Notes: a model not told the origin generated them from the letters alone. Shown: positions 38,372-48,368, numbered from the stretch's first letter. The stretch: 64,000 bases of DNA from Streptomyces spinoverrucosus (GCF_015712165.1 NZ_JADPZX010000001.1:5282001-5346000), one strand, 5' to 3'. Program-made: numbers and translations.

Positions 38372-39604
38372 TTGGCACGGAAGATCGGCAGCCGGTACAC
38401 CGCGAACCAGATCCTGGGGCGGGGCAGCGCCGGCACGGTGTGGCTGGGCGAGGGGCCCGAGGGGTCCGTCGCCATCAAGCTGCTGCGGGAGGACCTCGCA
38501 TCCGACCAGGAGCTCGTCGGACGCTTCGTCCAGGAGCGGACGGCCCTGCTCGGCCTCGAACACCCGAACGTCGTCTCCGTCCGTGACCTGGTGGTGGACG
38601 GCAACGACCTCGCCCTCGTCATGGACCTGGTCCGGGGCACCGACCTGCGCACCCGGCTGGACCGGGAGCGGCGACTGGCGCCCGAGGCGGCGGTCGCGAT
38701 CGCGGCGGACATCGCGGAGGGCCTGGCGGCGGCGCACGCGGCGGGGGTCGTGCACCGGGACGTGAAGCCGGAGAACGTCCTGCTGGACATGCAGGGCCCG
38801 CTCGGACCCGGCGGCTCGCACCGCGCGCTGCTGACGGACTTCGGCATCGCCAAGCTGATCGACTCCCCGCGCCGCACCCGTGCCACGAAGATCATCGGTA
38901 CGCCGGACTACCTGGCGCCGGAAATCGTGGAGGGCCTCCCGCCCCGGGCCGCGGTGGACATCTACGCGCTGGCGACGGTGCTCTACGAGCTCCTGGCCGG
39001 CTTCACGCCGTTCGGCGGCGGCCACCCCGGTGCGGTGCTGCGCCGCCACGTCACGGAGTCGGTCGTACCCCTCCCCGGCATCCCCGAGGAACTGTGGCAG
39101 CTGCTGGTGCAGTGCCTGGCGAAGGCGCCGGCGTCGCGGTTGCGGGCGTCCGAGCTGGCGGCGCGGCTGCGGGAGCAGCTGCCGGTACTGCGGGGGATGC
39201 CGCCGCTGGACGTGGACGAGCCGGACGCGGAGGCCGAGGAGCCGTCCGAGACGCCTGCGGCCGGGCAGCCCCAGACGCCGGTACGGGTGCGTCGGGGCGC
39301 GGTTCCGCTGGTCCCCGGCGCGAAGCCCGACTCGAACCGTGACACCCATACGTCGATGAGGGTCCCGGCGCCGGACGAGCTGGCCGGCGGCGCCCGGGGC
39401 ACGGCCCGCGCCCCCCGGGCCACCGGCACTCCCCGCCCGGGCTCGGCCCGCCACCGCGCGACCACCCGGCGTCGGCGCCTGATCCTGGCCGGCGTGACAG
39501 TCGCCCTGGCCGCGGCCGCGGGTACGGGTGCCTGGTTGGCGACGTCGGGCGAAGAAGCGGCGTCCCCGCAGGACCTGAAGAACACGGCACCGGCGTCCCC
39601 CTGA
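38372..39604 (+). CDS. pkaB: Ser/Thr protein kinase (PkaB-like)
   Basis: 410 residues from TTG 38372, preceded by GTAGGAGC at a good distance; ATG 38333 (423 residues) is an alternative without a ribosome site. Kinase domain at residues 5-265: GRGSAGTVW, ATP Lys in VAIKLL, catalytic VVHRDVKPENV, DFG in TDFGIAKL and APE in LAPEIVEG. Then an acidic linker (DVDEPDAEAEE), a basic low-complexity segment and a C-terminal membrane helix (LILAGVTVALAAAAGTGAW), leaving about 20 residues outside. No PASTA or other sensor domain, so the stimulus is unknown. Probably made with or just after the first kinase; followed by prfB 102 bp on. Confidence 0.88.
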   Translation: MARKIGSRYTANQILGRGSAGTVWLGEGPEGSVAIKLLREDLASDQELVGRFVQERTALLGLEHPNVVSVRDLVVDGNDLALVMDLVRGTDLRTRLDRERRLAPEAAVAIAADIAEGLAAAHAAGVVHRDVKPENVLLDMQGPLGPGGSHRALLTDFGIAKLIDSPRRTRATKIIGTPDYLAPEIVEGLPPRAAVDIYALATVLYELLAGFTPFGGGHPGAVLRRHVTESVVPLPGIPEELWQLLVQCLAKAPASRLRASELAARLREQLPVLRGMPPLDVDEPDAEAEEPSETPAAGQPQTPVRVRRGAVPLVPGAKPDSNRDTHTSMRVPAPDELAGGARGTARAPRATGTPRPGSARHRATTRRRRLILAGVTVALAAAAGTGAWLATSGEEAASPQDLKNTAPASP

Positions 39605-39706
39605 CCGCCCACCCGATTACTGTCGGTCAACAACTGAACCCTCACAGCCACCGGCCCAGCCCGCCGCGCGGCCCAGGTCGGTTGCCGCAGCCGTTACGCT
39701 GGATGC

Positions 39707-40813
<1,107 letters not shown>

Positions 40814-40831
40814 CAGAAGCGCTTTGTCGAC

Positions 40832-40868
40832 AAGGCAACTGCCGCCCATCCGGCGGCAGTTGCCTTTT
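40832..40868 (+). terminator. Terminator after prfB
   Basis: Fifteen-base-pair stem, arms AAGGCAACTGCCGCC (40832-40846) and GGCGGCAGTTGCCTT (40852-40866), loop CATCC, then TT: a nearly classical intrinsic terminator. Confidence 0.9.
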
Positions 40869-41109
40869 CCGTACCTGGATGTCTGGGTTTTACGTCACAC
40901 TCACACGCTTCAACCCCCGGCAAAGAACCCTTACCTGGACATCGCGTACGCAACGGCCTTGACGTTGCTTTGAAAAATGGGAAGGGTGAAGCGTGGCATG
41001 CGTATCTCTGGGGCGCATGTGAACCGGGGGGCTTCATTACGGCTACTCCCGTCGATCACGGCCCCGAGCGCCGCCTCAATGACGATCAGCTACTGGGGGT
41101 AGCAAACAC

Positions 41110-41706
41110 ATGACCAACAAGACGCGCATCCGTGTCGCGCGGCTCGCCGCCGGCGCCGTGATCGCGGCCGGCGCCTCGCTGACCGCCGCGGGTGTGGCTT
41201 CCGCCGACGAGGGCGAGAACTGCATCGTCCTGGATATCTGCATCTCGCCGAGCCCCACGCAGACGACGCCGACGGTGGAGCCGACTCCGACCCAGACCGA
41301 GCCGACGACGCCGCCCACGATCCCGACGGTCGAGCCGACCCAGCCCACGGTCGACCCGACCGACCCCACGATCGAGCCCACCGAGCCGGACGACCCCACC
41401 GCGAACCCGACCGAGGACGACCCGGGCAGCGGTAACGGGAATGGCAGCGGGAGCGGAGGCGGTGACAACACCGACCCCGACGGTGGGACCTCCCCGCAGG
41501 ACGAGGGCTCCTCGTCCCTCACGGACACCGGCACGGAGATCCCGGCGGCCGACACCTCCGCCCAGGGCGGCGGCGACGAGCTCGCCGAGACGGGTGCCGC
41601 GCAGACCACGTTCCTGCTGATCGGTGCCGCGACGATGATCGCCGGTGGTGTCGCCTTCCGCGTGCTGCCGCGCGTGATGAGCGGCCGTGGCGGTGCGGCT
41701 GCCTGA
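41110..41706 (+). CDS. LAETG-anchored surface protein (class E sortase substrate)
   Basis: 198 residues from ATG 41110. Signal peptide with core [20 protein letters not shown]. After a short CIVLDICI segment comes a Thr/Pro repeat region ([21 protein letters not shown], residues about 45-100), then Gly/Ser/Asp-rich linker. The sorting signal is LAETG at residues 158-162, a membrane helix ([18 protein letters not shown]) and a short basic tail. LAxTG is the known motif of SrtE class sortases in Streptomyces. The stalk should place the protein on peptidoglycan, but its globular part is very small, so it may be a wall spacer or glycoprotein. 296 bp upstream hold no gene. Converges with a small zinc-ribbon gene. 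Confidence 0.85.
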   Translation: MTNKTRIRVARLAAGAVIAAGASLTAAGVASADEGENCIVLDICISPSPTQTTPTVEPTPTQTEPTTPPTIPTVEPTQPTVDPTDPTIEPTEPDDPTANPTEDDPGSGNGNGSGSGGGDNTDPDGGTSPQDEGSSSLTDTGTEIPAADTSAQGGGDELAETGAAQTTFLLIGAATMIAGGVAFRVLPRVMSGRGGAAA

Positions 41707-41726
41707 CGGTAGCCGAGCGTAATCGT

Positions 41727-41760
41727 CGAAGGGCCCGGAGTGACTGCTCCGGGCCCTTCG
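41727..41760. terminator. Bidirectional terminator
   Basis: Perfect 14-bp stem, arms CGAAGGGCCCGGAG (41727-41740) and CTCCGGGCCCTTCG (41747-41760), loop TGACTG, between the convergent LAETG gene and the small zinc-ribbon gene. Confidence 0.88.
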
Positions 41761-41777
41761 GCGTAAGTCTGCGGTCG

Positions 41778-41969
41778 TTACGCGGTCTGGTGCGCGAGGA
41801 GTGCGACCGCCGCGATCAGCACCACCAGCAGGGCGATCAGCGTCATGGGGTTGAGAGCCGCGAAGGGGTTCTCCTGCTGCAGCCGCTCGCGGTTGGCCCG
41901 GCACACGGGGCAGCGGCCCTCGCTCACGGGCGCGGCACAGTTCGCGCACACCAGTCGGTCGTACGTCAT
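41778..41969 (-). CDS. Small zinc-ribbon membrane protein
   Basis: 63 residues from ATG 41969, with an excellent AAGGAGG ribosome site 8 bp upstream, which supports this start over the longer open frame. Two Cys pairs ([20 protein letters not shown]) make a zinc ribbon at residues 8-27, followed by a helix and one C-terminal membrane segment ([16 protein letters not shown]). Function unknown; such C4-ribbon plus single-helix proteins are common in actinobacteria beside ftsEX. Divergent from ftsE by 237 bp. Confidence 0.82.
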   Translation of the reverse strand: MTYDRLVCANCAAPVSEGRCPVCRANRERLQQENPFAALNPMTLIALLVVLIAAVALLAHQTA

Positions 41970-42206
41970 GTGCTCGCCTCCTTGTACCGGTACTCGTTCA
42001 TCGTGACAACGTCTGGGGGAACGCGAACGTTCCCCTCCACTGTGCCAGGTTCCTCCGGAGGGCGCGCGGGTCGCTCCCAGGGGCGTGCCCCAACCGTCGG
42101 GGACAAAAGCGCACAAGCCTTGCACAACCGCGACCCGTGCCTGCGCTTGCGTACCCGCTTCGCGTATGGTCACGCACATCTACCCCCGGCGACCCGTGGT
42201 GCATCC

Positions 42207-42896
42207 GTGATCCGATTCGACAACGTCTCCAAGGTCTACCCCAAGCAGACCCGCCCCGCCCTCAGGGATGTCTCCCTGGAGGTCGAGAAGGGCGAGTTCG
42301 TCTTCCTCGTGGGGTCCTCCGGCTCCGGAAAGTCCACCTTCCTGCGGCTGGTCCTCCGCGAGGAGCGGGCCAGCCACGGGCAGGTGCACGTTCTGGGCAA
42401 GGACCTCGCCCGGCTCTCCAACTGGAAGGTGCCGCACATGCGGCGGCAGTTGGGGACCGTGTTCCAGGACTTCCGGCTGCTGCCGAACAAGACGGTCGGC
42501 GAGAACGTCGCGTTCGCGCAGGAGGTCATCGGCAAGTCGCGCGGCGAGATCCGCAAGTCCGTGCCGCAGGTGCTCGAACTCGTCGGGCTCGGCGGCAAGG
42601 AGGACCGGATGCCGGGCGAGCTGTCCGGTGGTGAGCAGCAGCGCGTCGCCATCGCGCGGGCCTTCGTCAACCGGCCCAAGCTGCTGATCGCCGACGAGCC
42701 GACCGGAAACCTCGACCCGCAGACCTCCGTCGGCATCATGAAGCTGCTCGACCGGATCAACCGGACCGGTACGACCGTCGTGATGGCCACGCACGACCAG
42801 AACATCGTGGACCAGATGCGCAAGCGCGTGATCGAGCTGGAGAAGGGCCGCCTCGTCCGCGACCAGGCCCGCGGCGTCTACGGCTACCAGCACTGA
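42207..42896 (+). CDS. ftsE: Cell division ATP-binding protein FtsE
   Basis: 229 residues from GTG 42207 ('[12 protein letters not shown]'). ABC ATPase: Walker [10 protein letters not shown] at about residue 37, Q-loop FQDFRLL, signature [14 protein letters not shown], Walker [13 protein letters not shown] and switch His in VMATHDQ. Known: FtsE with FtsX forms a mechanotransmitter that activates septal peptidoglycan hydrolases. ftsX follows after 39 bp with GGAAAGG as its ribosome site. The frame is open far upstream (to 41790) but that is a shadow. Confidence 0.96.
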   Translation: MIRFDNVSKVYPKQTRPALRDVSLEVEKGEFVFLVGSSGSGKSTFLRLVLREERASHGQVHVLGKDLARLSNWKVPHMRRQLGTVFQDFRLLPNKTVGENVAFAQEVIGKSRGEIRKSVPQVLELVGLGGKEDRMPGELSGGEQQRVAIARAFVNRPKLLIADEPTGNLDPQTSVGIMKLLDRINRTGTTVVMATHDQNIVDQMRKRVIELEKGRLVRDQARGVYGYQH

Positions 42897-42935
42897 GACA
42901 GCAGCGAGATCCCGGAAAGGCTTGAAGCAGACGCC

Positions 42936-43853
42936 ATGCGCGCCCAGTTCGTTCTGTCGGAGATCGGTGTCGGTCTCCGCCGCAATCTGACGATGACCTT
43001 CGCGGTCATCGTCTCCGTCGCCCTGTCCCTGGCCCTGTTCGGCGGTTCGCTGCTGATGAGCGACCAGGTGAACACCATGAAGGGCTACTGGTACGACAAG
43101 GTCAACGTCTCGATCTTCCTGTGCAACAAGAGCGACGCCGAGTCGGACCCCAACTGCGCCAAGGGTGCGGTCACCGAGGACCAGAAGGGCCAGATCAAGA
43201 CCGACCTGGAGAAGATGTCGGTCGTCGACACGGTGACGTACGAGTCGCAGGACCAGGCGTACAAGCACTACAAGGAGCAGTTCGGCGACTCCCCGCTGGC
43301 CAGCTCGCTCACGCCGGACCAGATGCAGGAGTCGTACCGCATCAAGCTGAAGGACCCGGAGAAGTACCAGGTCATCGCGACCGCCTTCAACGGGCGGGAC
43401 GGCGTGCAGTCCGTGCAGGACCAGAAGGGCATTCTGGACAACCTCTTCGGGCTGCTGAACGGCATGAACTGGGCGGCGCGCGCGGTGATGGCGCTGATGC
43501 TGGTGGTGGCGCTGATGCTGATCGTCAACACCGTGCGGGTCTCGGCGTTCAGCCGACGGCGTGAGACCGGCATCATGCGCCTGGTCGGGGCCTCGGGCTT
43601 CTACATCCAGGCGCCGTTCATCATGGAGGCCGCGGTCGCCGGACTGATCGGCGGCACCCTCGCGTGCGGCTTCCTGATGCTCGGGCGGTACTTCATCATC
43701 GACAACGGTCTGGCCCTGTCGGAGAAGCTGAATCTGATCAACTTCATTGGCTGGGACGCCGTTCTGACGAAGCTGCCGCTCATCCTCGCGACAAGCCTGC
43801 TGATGCCGGCCTTGGCGGCGTTCTTCGCGTTGCGCAAGTACCTGAAGGTGTGA
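42936..43853 (+). CDS. ftsX: Cell division protein FtsX
   Basis: 305 residues. Four membrane segments: residues about 22-45 (MTFAVIVSVALSLALFGG), 175-205, 225-250 and 275-300. The large extracellular domain (about 50-170) contains a Cys pair (LCNKSDAESDPNC) that could form a disulfide, as in actinobacterial FtsX. FtsX/permease core motif near IMRLVGASGFYIQAPFIMEA. Works with FtsE in the membrane. Followed by a perfect 12-bp terminator and then the S41 protease gene. Confidence 0.95.
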   Translation: MRAQFVLSEIGVGLRRNLTMTFAVIVSVALSLALFGGSLLMSDQVNTMKGYWYDKVNVSIFLCNKSDAESDPNCAKGAVTEDQKGQIKTDLEKMSVVDTVTYESQDQAYKHYKEQFGDSPLASSLTPDQMQESYRIKLKDPEKYQVIATAFNGRDGVQSVQDQKGILDNLFGLLNGMNWAARAVMALMLVVALMLIVNTVRVSAFSRRRETGIMRLVGASGFYIQAPFIMEAAVAGLIGGTLACGFLMLGRYFIIDNGLALSEKLNLINFIGWDAVLTKLPLILATSLLMPALAAFFALRKYLKV

Positions 43854-43864
43854 CGCATGCCAAG

Positions 43865-43896
43865 AGGGCCGTACGGTCAACCGCCCGTACGGCCCT
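43865..43896 (+). terminator. Terminator after ftsX
   Basis: Twelve-base-pair perfect stem AGGGCCGTACGG (43865-43876) / CCGTACGGCCCT (43885-43896), 8-nt loop, in the 67-bp gap before the protease gene. Confidence 0.8.
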
Positions 43897-43920
43897 TCGC
43901 GTTGTCCTAGACTCACCGGC

Positions 43921-45084
43921 ATGTCAGGTCGTGACCTGTTCTGTCAGCCCCGCCGCTTCGGCCGCGGGGCCGCCCTGACATTGGTGTTCGCCAGCGTCCT
44001 CGTCGCCGGTGCGGCGACCGGCTCACTGCCGATGGACGAGCGCGCGCCCGCGCCCGGTACGACGCCCTCCGCGGCCCCCGTCGGCAGTCAGCAGGACGTC
44101 GCCCGGGCCGCCGCCGAGGCCATGGCCGAGGGCAAGTCCCCCATCGAGGCCGCGCAGCGCGCCGTCAGCCGCAGCGGCAACCGCTGGGACGCCGTCTACT
44201 CCCGGGGCGAGTACGAGGAGTTCCAGGAGGCCCTCGACGGCGAGTACACCGGAGTCGGCCTGTCCGCCCGCCGCGAGCGGGACGGACGGATCGAAGTGAC
44301 CAAGGTGGCCGCCGGTTCGCCCGCCGCCGAGGCGGGGATCCGCGCCGGGGACGGACTGCGCAGCGTCGACGGCCAGAAGGTCGACGGGCGTCCGGTGACC
44401 GAGGTGGTCTCCTTACTGCGCGGTGACGCCACCGACGCGGCCGCCGGTACGACCGTCCGCCTCGGTCTGGCGCGCGGCACGCACGCGTGGACCGAGACCC
44501 TGCGCCGGGCCCGCCTGTCCACCGACTCCGTGACCGTGCGCACGCTCGCCGACGGCGCCACCGTGATCAGGATCACCGCCTTCACCAAGGGCTCCGGCGA
44601 GGTCGTGCGCGATGCCGTACGGCAGGCCCCGGCCGCTTCCGGGATCATCCTCGACCTGCGCGGCAACTCCGGCGGCCTGGTCACCGAGGCCGTCACCGCC
44701 GCCTCCGCCTTCCTCGACGGCGGCCTGGTCGCCACCTACGACGTCGACGGCGAGCAGCGCGCCCTGCATGCCGAGCCCGGCGGCGACACCGCGAGACCCC
44801 TGGTCGCGCTCGTCGACGGCGGCACGATGAGCGCGGCCGAGCTGCTCACCGGCGCCCTTCAGGACCGCGGCCGCGCGGTCGTCGTGGGCTCCCGCACCTT
44901 CGGCAAGGGCTCGGTCCAGATGCCCAGCCGGCTGCCCGACGGCTCCGTCGCCGAGCTCACCGTCGGCCACTACCGCACCCCCTCCGGCCGCGGCGTCGAC
45001 GGCCACGGCATCGCCCCCGACCTGGAGGCCGGCGAGCAGGCCCTGCGGCGGGCGGAGACCATCCTCGGCGGTCTCGGGCAGTAG
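43921..45084 (+). CDS. S41 family C-terminal processing peptidase
   Basis: 387 residues from ATG 43921. N-terminal signal anchor (GAALTLVFASVLVAGAATGS), then a PDZ domain (YTGVGLSARRERDGRIEVTK to VVSLLRG, about residues 105-185) and the tail-specific protease domain. The Ser-Lys dyad is visible: Ser in GGTMSAAELL (about residue 305) and Lys in SRTFGKGSVQ (about 330). Known: CtpA-like enzymes trim or degrade secreted and membrane proteins at the cell surface. The gene contains an in-frame TTA codon (44413-44415, Leu in VVSLLRG), so translation may depend on the bldA tRNA. smpB begins 63 bp on. Confidence 0.92.
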   Translation: MSGRDLFCQPRRFGRGAALTLVFASVLVAGAATGSLPMDERAPAPGTTPSAAPVGSQQDVARAAAEAMAEGKSPIEAAQRAVSRSGNRWDAVYSRGEYEEFQEALDGEYTGVGLSARRERDGRIEVTKVAAGSPAAEAGIRAGDGLRSVDGQKVDGRPVTEVVSLLRGDATDAAAGTTVRLGLARGTHAWTETLRRARLSTDSVTVRTLADGATVIRITAFTKGSGEVVRDAVRQAPAASGIILDLRGNSGGLVTEAVTAASAFLDGGLVATYDVDGEQRALHAEPGGDTARPLVALVDGGTMSAAELLTGALQDRGRAVVVGSRTFGKGSVQMPSRLPDGSVAELTVGHYRTPSGRGVDGHGIAPDLEAGEQALRRAETILGGLGQ

Positions 45085-45147
45085 CACCCCCGAGGTCGAT
45101 AATGGCTTCCCGGACACCCCCTTCGTAGTGCGAAAATGGTCGGCACT

Positions 45148-45627
45148 ATGGCTAAGGAAAAAGGGCGCAAGCTGATCGCGCAGAACAAGAAGGCGCGGCA
45201 CGACTACCACATCCTCGACACCTACGAGGCCGGTCTGGTCCTCACGGGCACCGAGGTGAAGTCGCTGCGCCAGGGCCGGGCCTCGCTGGTCGACGGCTTC
45301 GTGCAGCTGGACGGGCACGAGGCGTGGCTGTACAACGTGCACGTGCCGGAGTACAGCCAGGGCACCTGGACCAACCACAGCGCCCGGCGCAAGCGCAAGC
45401 TGCTCCTGCACCGCGTGGAGATCGACAAGCTGGAGTCCAAGTCGGGAGAGACGGGCCACACCATCGTGCCGCTCGCCCTGTACTTCAAGGACGGCCGGGC
45501 CAAGGTCGAGATCGCGCTGGCCAGGGGCAAGAAGGAGTACGACAAGCGGCAGACCCTGCGCGAGAAGCAGGACCGCCGCGAGGCCGAGCGCGCCATGTCG
45601 GCGGTACGGCGCAAGCAGCGGGCGTAA
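45148..45627 (+). CDS. smpB: SsrA-binding protein SmpB
   Basis: 159 residues from ATG 45148 ('[16 protein letters not shown]'); the ATG at 45136 adds four codons. OB-fold RNA-binding protein that brings tmRNA to stalled ribosomes (trans-translation). Family landmarks: [26 protein letters not shown], and the basic C-terminal helix [23 protein letters not shown] that occupies the empty mRNA channel. tmRNA is encoded 114 bp downstream on the same strand. Confidence 0.97.
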   Translation: MAKEKGRKLIAQNKKARHDYHILDTYEAGLVLTGTEVKSLRQGRASLVDGFVQLDGHEAWLYNVHVPEYSQGTWTNHSARRKRKLLLHRVEIDKLESKSGETGHTIVPLALYFKDGRAKVEIALARGKKEYDKRQTLREKQDRREAERAMSAVRRKQRA

Positions 45628-45741
45628 CCCTCCGGTCGCCGGGAATACGCTGGCACGTGGCCGTGTTGGTCACGTACGATGGCACCTGCACCCCACAGCG
45701 GGCGCAGGGTTTGAACTGTTTTTAATTCAATAGAGCAACAT

Positions 45742-46107
45742 GGGGATGATCGGTTTCGACAGCGGCTGTCGAAGCAGGGGAAGCGTGTCGAGGAAGCGGC
45801 CATGATCTCGTAAACCACAGGCCGAAAAAAATAATCGCCAACACCAAGCGCGATTCCTTCGCCCTCGCTGCCTAAGTAGCGACTTGCGAAGTGTCAGCCC
45901 GGGGCTGTTCCCGACCCGGATCCTGGCATCAGCTAGGGGACTAAACCTTGATCCCGGTCACGGGGTGAAGAGGGAAACCAAACAGTGACTGAGCCCGTCG
46001 GAGACTTGTCCGTGTGATCTCCGGGGCCGAGAAAAGCACAGCGGACTGCACACGGAGAAGCCCTGGTTCCGCACCGTTGGACGCGGGTTCGATTCCCGCC
46101 ATCTCCA
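45742..46107 (+). ncRNA. ssrA: Transfer-messenger RNA (tmRNA)
   Basis: The 5' end GGGGATGATCGGTTTCGACA and the 3' end ...GGGTTCGATTCCCGCCATCTCCA are the tmRNA hallmarks. GGGGATG (45742-45748) pairs with CATCTCC (46100-46106) as acceptor stem, and the T-loop GGTTCGATTCC is present. The CCA end is not encoded (A followed by CAA). The tag frame starts GCC at 45837 and reads ANTKRDSFALAA, stop TAA at 45873-45875. The ALAA end is the usual degradation signal. Pseudoknot-forming segments follow. The tag is shorter than the S. coelicolor version I remember. Ends at a 14-bp terminator. Confidence 0.96.
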
Positions 46108-46122
46108 CAATCTCCATGTGAT

Positions 46123-46155
46123 GACGGCCCGGTGGTGTTCGACCACCGGGCCGTC
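46123..46155 (+). terminator. Terminator after tmRNA
   Basis: Perfect 14-bp stem, arms GACGGCCCGGTGGT and ACCACCGGGCCGTC, loop GTTCG, directly after the tmRNA 3' end. Confidence 0.85.
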
Positions 46156-46217
46156 GTCGTGTTTATGGGGTCCCGCTCCATATCGAGGGGTCGTTCACCG
46201 TTCTACGGTCCCTCCCC

Positions 46218-47201
46218 ATGACGCAGACCAGAGCCGCACACCCCCGTATCGCCGTCCTGGTGACCCTGTTGGTCGCCCTGATCGCCGCCGTCCTCACTCC
46301 GGGCCGTGCCGCGGCCGCCTCCCTCCAGGAAGTCACCGGGTTCGGGTCCAACCCCGGGGCGCTGAAGATGTACCGGTATGTGCCCGACGGGTTGCCCGCC
46401 GGGCGGCCCGTCGTCGTCGCCCTGCACGGATGCACCCAGAACGCCTCCGGGTACGGCACCGGGAGCGGGTGGACGCAGCTCGCCGACCGGTGGGGGTTCT
46501 CCGTCGTACTGCCGCAGCAGCAGAGCGCCAACAACCCCTCGTCCTGCTTCAACTGGTTCCAGACCGGCGACATCGCACGCGGCCAGGGCGAGGCCGCGTC
46601 CCTCGCGCAGATGGTCGACCGGCAGCTCACCGACGTCTCCGGGGATCGGGGTCGGGTGTACGTCACCGGCCTGTCCGCCGGTGGTGGGATGACCGCCGTG
46701 CTGATGGCGGCGTATCCGGAGAAGTTCGCCGCGGGCGGCGTCGTCGCGGGGCTGCCGTACGGGTGCGCGCAGGCCGCCGGGTCGCCGTACGTGTGCATGT
46801 ACGTCGGTGCCACACAGACTCCGAAGCAGTGGGGCGACCGGGTGCGCGCCGCGCGGCCCGGGTACGCCGGGCCCTGGCCGACGCTCACCGTCCTGCACGG
46901 CACCGCCGACTACACCGTCAAGCCGGTCAACATGACCGACCTGGTGGAACAGTGGACCGACGTGCACGGTGCCGATCAGGCGCCGGACGTCAGTGACATC
47001 GTCGCCGGGTATCCGCACCAGGTCTTCCGGGACGCGGGCGGACGGGCGGTCGTCGAGACGTATGCGATCACGGGGATGGGGCACGGGCAGCCCGTCGACC
47101 CCGGGAGCGGCGGTGAGCAGTGCGGGACCGCCGGGGCGTACATGCTCGATGTGAACCTGTGCGCCGCGTACCGGCTCGGGCGGGCCTGGGGGCTCGGATA
47201 G
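46218..47201 (+). CDS. Secreted PHB depolymerase-family esterase
   Basis: 327 residues from ATG 46218. Signal peptide (AVLVTLLVALIAAVLTPGRAAA, cleaved near AAAAS). Alpha/beta hydrolase of the PHB depolymerase/CE1 group: oxyanion loop VVALHGCTQNASGYG, nucleophile Ser in VTGLSAGGGM (GxSxG), acid Asp in TVLHGTADYTV and His in TGMGHGQPV. Several Cys could form disulfides, fitting secretion. Substrates of this family include poly-3-hydroxybutyrate, acetylxylan and feruloyl esters; which one cannot be told. The stop is 3 bp from the stop of the convergent LacI gene. Confidence 0.88.
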   Translation: MTQTRAAHPRIAVLVTLLVALIAAVLTPGRAAAASLQEVTGFGSNPGALKMYRYVPDGLPAGRPVVVALHGCTQNASGYGTGSGWTQLADRWGFSVVLPQQQSANNPSSCFNWFQTGDIARGQGEAASLAQMVDRQLTDVSGDRGRVYVTGLSAGGGMTAVLMAAYPEKFAAGGVVAGLPYGCAQAAGSPYVCMYVGATQTPKQWGDRVRAARPGYAGPWPTLTVLHGTADYTVKPVNMTDLVEQWTDVHGADQAPDVSDIVAGYPHQVFRDAGGRAVVETYAITGMGHGQPVDPGSGGEQCGTAGAYMLDVNLCAAYRLGRAWGLG

Positions 47202-47204
47202 GGC

Positions 47205-48212
47205 TCAGGCCGCACGCCGTGCCGTGCTCGCCCGTACCGTGAGGCGGGGCGCGAGCAGCGTCGCCTCCGGTACGGGCGCGCGGTCCAGCTTCCGCATCAG
47301 CAGCTCCACCGCCCGCGTACCGATCTCCGTGGCCGGCAGGGCGACGGACGTGACCGGTACGCGCACGGACGCGGCGAGTTCGTCGGGGCAGATGGCGGTG
47401 ACGGAGAGGTCGCCGGGCACGCGCAGGCCGAGCTGTTCGAAGGCGTCGATCAGGGGTTCCAGCAGGGGCTCGTTGTGCACGACCACCCCGGTCAACGCGG
47501 GCTGGTCGCAAAGGAGTCGCTCGGCGACGCGGCGGGCGGCGGCGGGTGCCGGCTCGCAGGGGTGGACGGCGGAGGCCAGCCGGTGCCGGTCGGCGGCGGC
47601 CGTGAAGCCCTGGACCACCCGCTGGGCGAACGCCGTCTGCCGCACATACACCTCCGGCGGCGAGCCGACCAGCGCCACCACGCGGTGCCCCAGCCCCGCC
47701 AGATACTCCACGCAGGCCTCGCCGGCCGCCTTGAAGTCCAGGTCGATGCAGGTCAGGCCGGCCGGCTCGGCCGGGAAGCCGATCACGACCGACGGGCGGT
47801 CCAGGGAGCGCAGCAACGGCAGCCGGGGGTCGTGGAGTTGGACGTCCATCACGATCAGCGCGTCCACCAGGGCCGTGTCCGCGACCCTTCTCAGCCCTTC
47901 CTCGCCCTCCTCCTGGGTGAGCAGGAGCACGTCGTGGTCGTGCTGACGGGCACCGGTCACCACCGACACCGCGAACCGCATCACCACCGGGACGTGGATG
48001 CCGGCCCGTAACGGCACCATCAGTGCCACCACGTTCGACCTGCTGCCGGCCAGGGCGCGGGCGCCGGCGTGCGGGCGGTAGCCGAGGGCGCGGATGGAGG
48101 CCTCGACCCGGCGCCGGGTCTCCTGCGAGATCGGGCGTTTGCCGCTGATCGCGTAGGAGACCGTGCTGGGGGAGACGCCCGCGTGCCGTGCCACGTCCGT
48201 GATCTTGACCAT
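47205..48212 (-). CDS. LacI family transcriptional regulator
   Basis: 335 residues from ATG 48212, with CCCTGGAGC ribosome site; a longer frame (to 48314) is unsupported. N-terminal LacI helix-turn-helix (ITDVARHAGVSPSTVSYAISG) and hinge, then a periplasmic-binding-protein-like sugar domain (residues 60-330). Codon 68 is TTA (48009-48011), rare in Streptomyces and read by the bldA tRNA. A perfect 16-bp palindrome of LacI type lies 141 bp upstream and is likely its own operator. The target genes are not obvious: the esterase converges and the MFS gene lies upstream on the same strand. Confidence 0.9.
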   Translation of the reverse strand: MVKITDVARHAGVSPSTVSYAISGKRPISQETRRRVEASIRALGYRPHAGARALAGSRSNVVALMVPLRAGIHVPVVMRFAVSVVTGARQHDHDVLLLTQEEGEEGLRRVADTALVDALIVMDVQLHDPRLPLLRSLDRPSVVIGFPAEPAGLTCIDLDFKAAGEACVEYLAGLGHRVVALVGSPPEVYVRQTAFAQRVVQGFTAAADRHRLASAVHPCEPAPAAARRVAERLLCDQPALTGVVVHNEPLLEPLIDAFEQLGLRVPGDLSVTAICPDELAASVRVPVTSVALPATEIGTRAVELLMRKLDRAPVPEATLLAPRLTVRASTARRAA

Positions 48213-48352
48213 CAGTCCAGCTCCAGGGAGAGAGATCCGGTGCTCACCGTCGCCCGCGCCACCCGCTCCCACGTCACCGACGGACACCGTCACCCGCGCG
48301 TCGGTGAACTCCACGCGTACCCCTGCGTTGTCGCATCGGTTCGAAGCGTGAC

Positions 48353-48368
48353 GTCGAAGCGCTTCGAC
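48353..48368. promoter_or_regulatory. LacI-type operator, perfect 16-bp palindrome
   Basis: GTCGAAGCGCTTCGAC at 48353-48368, with a further half-site TTCGAAGCG at 48340-48348. It lies between the MFS gene stop and the LacI start and fits the class of CGAAGCGCTTCG sites bound by LacI-family sugar regulators; probably autoregulatory. Confidence 0.75.
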
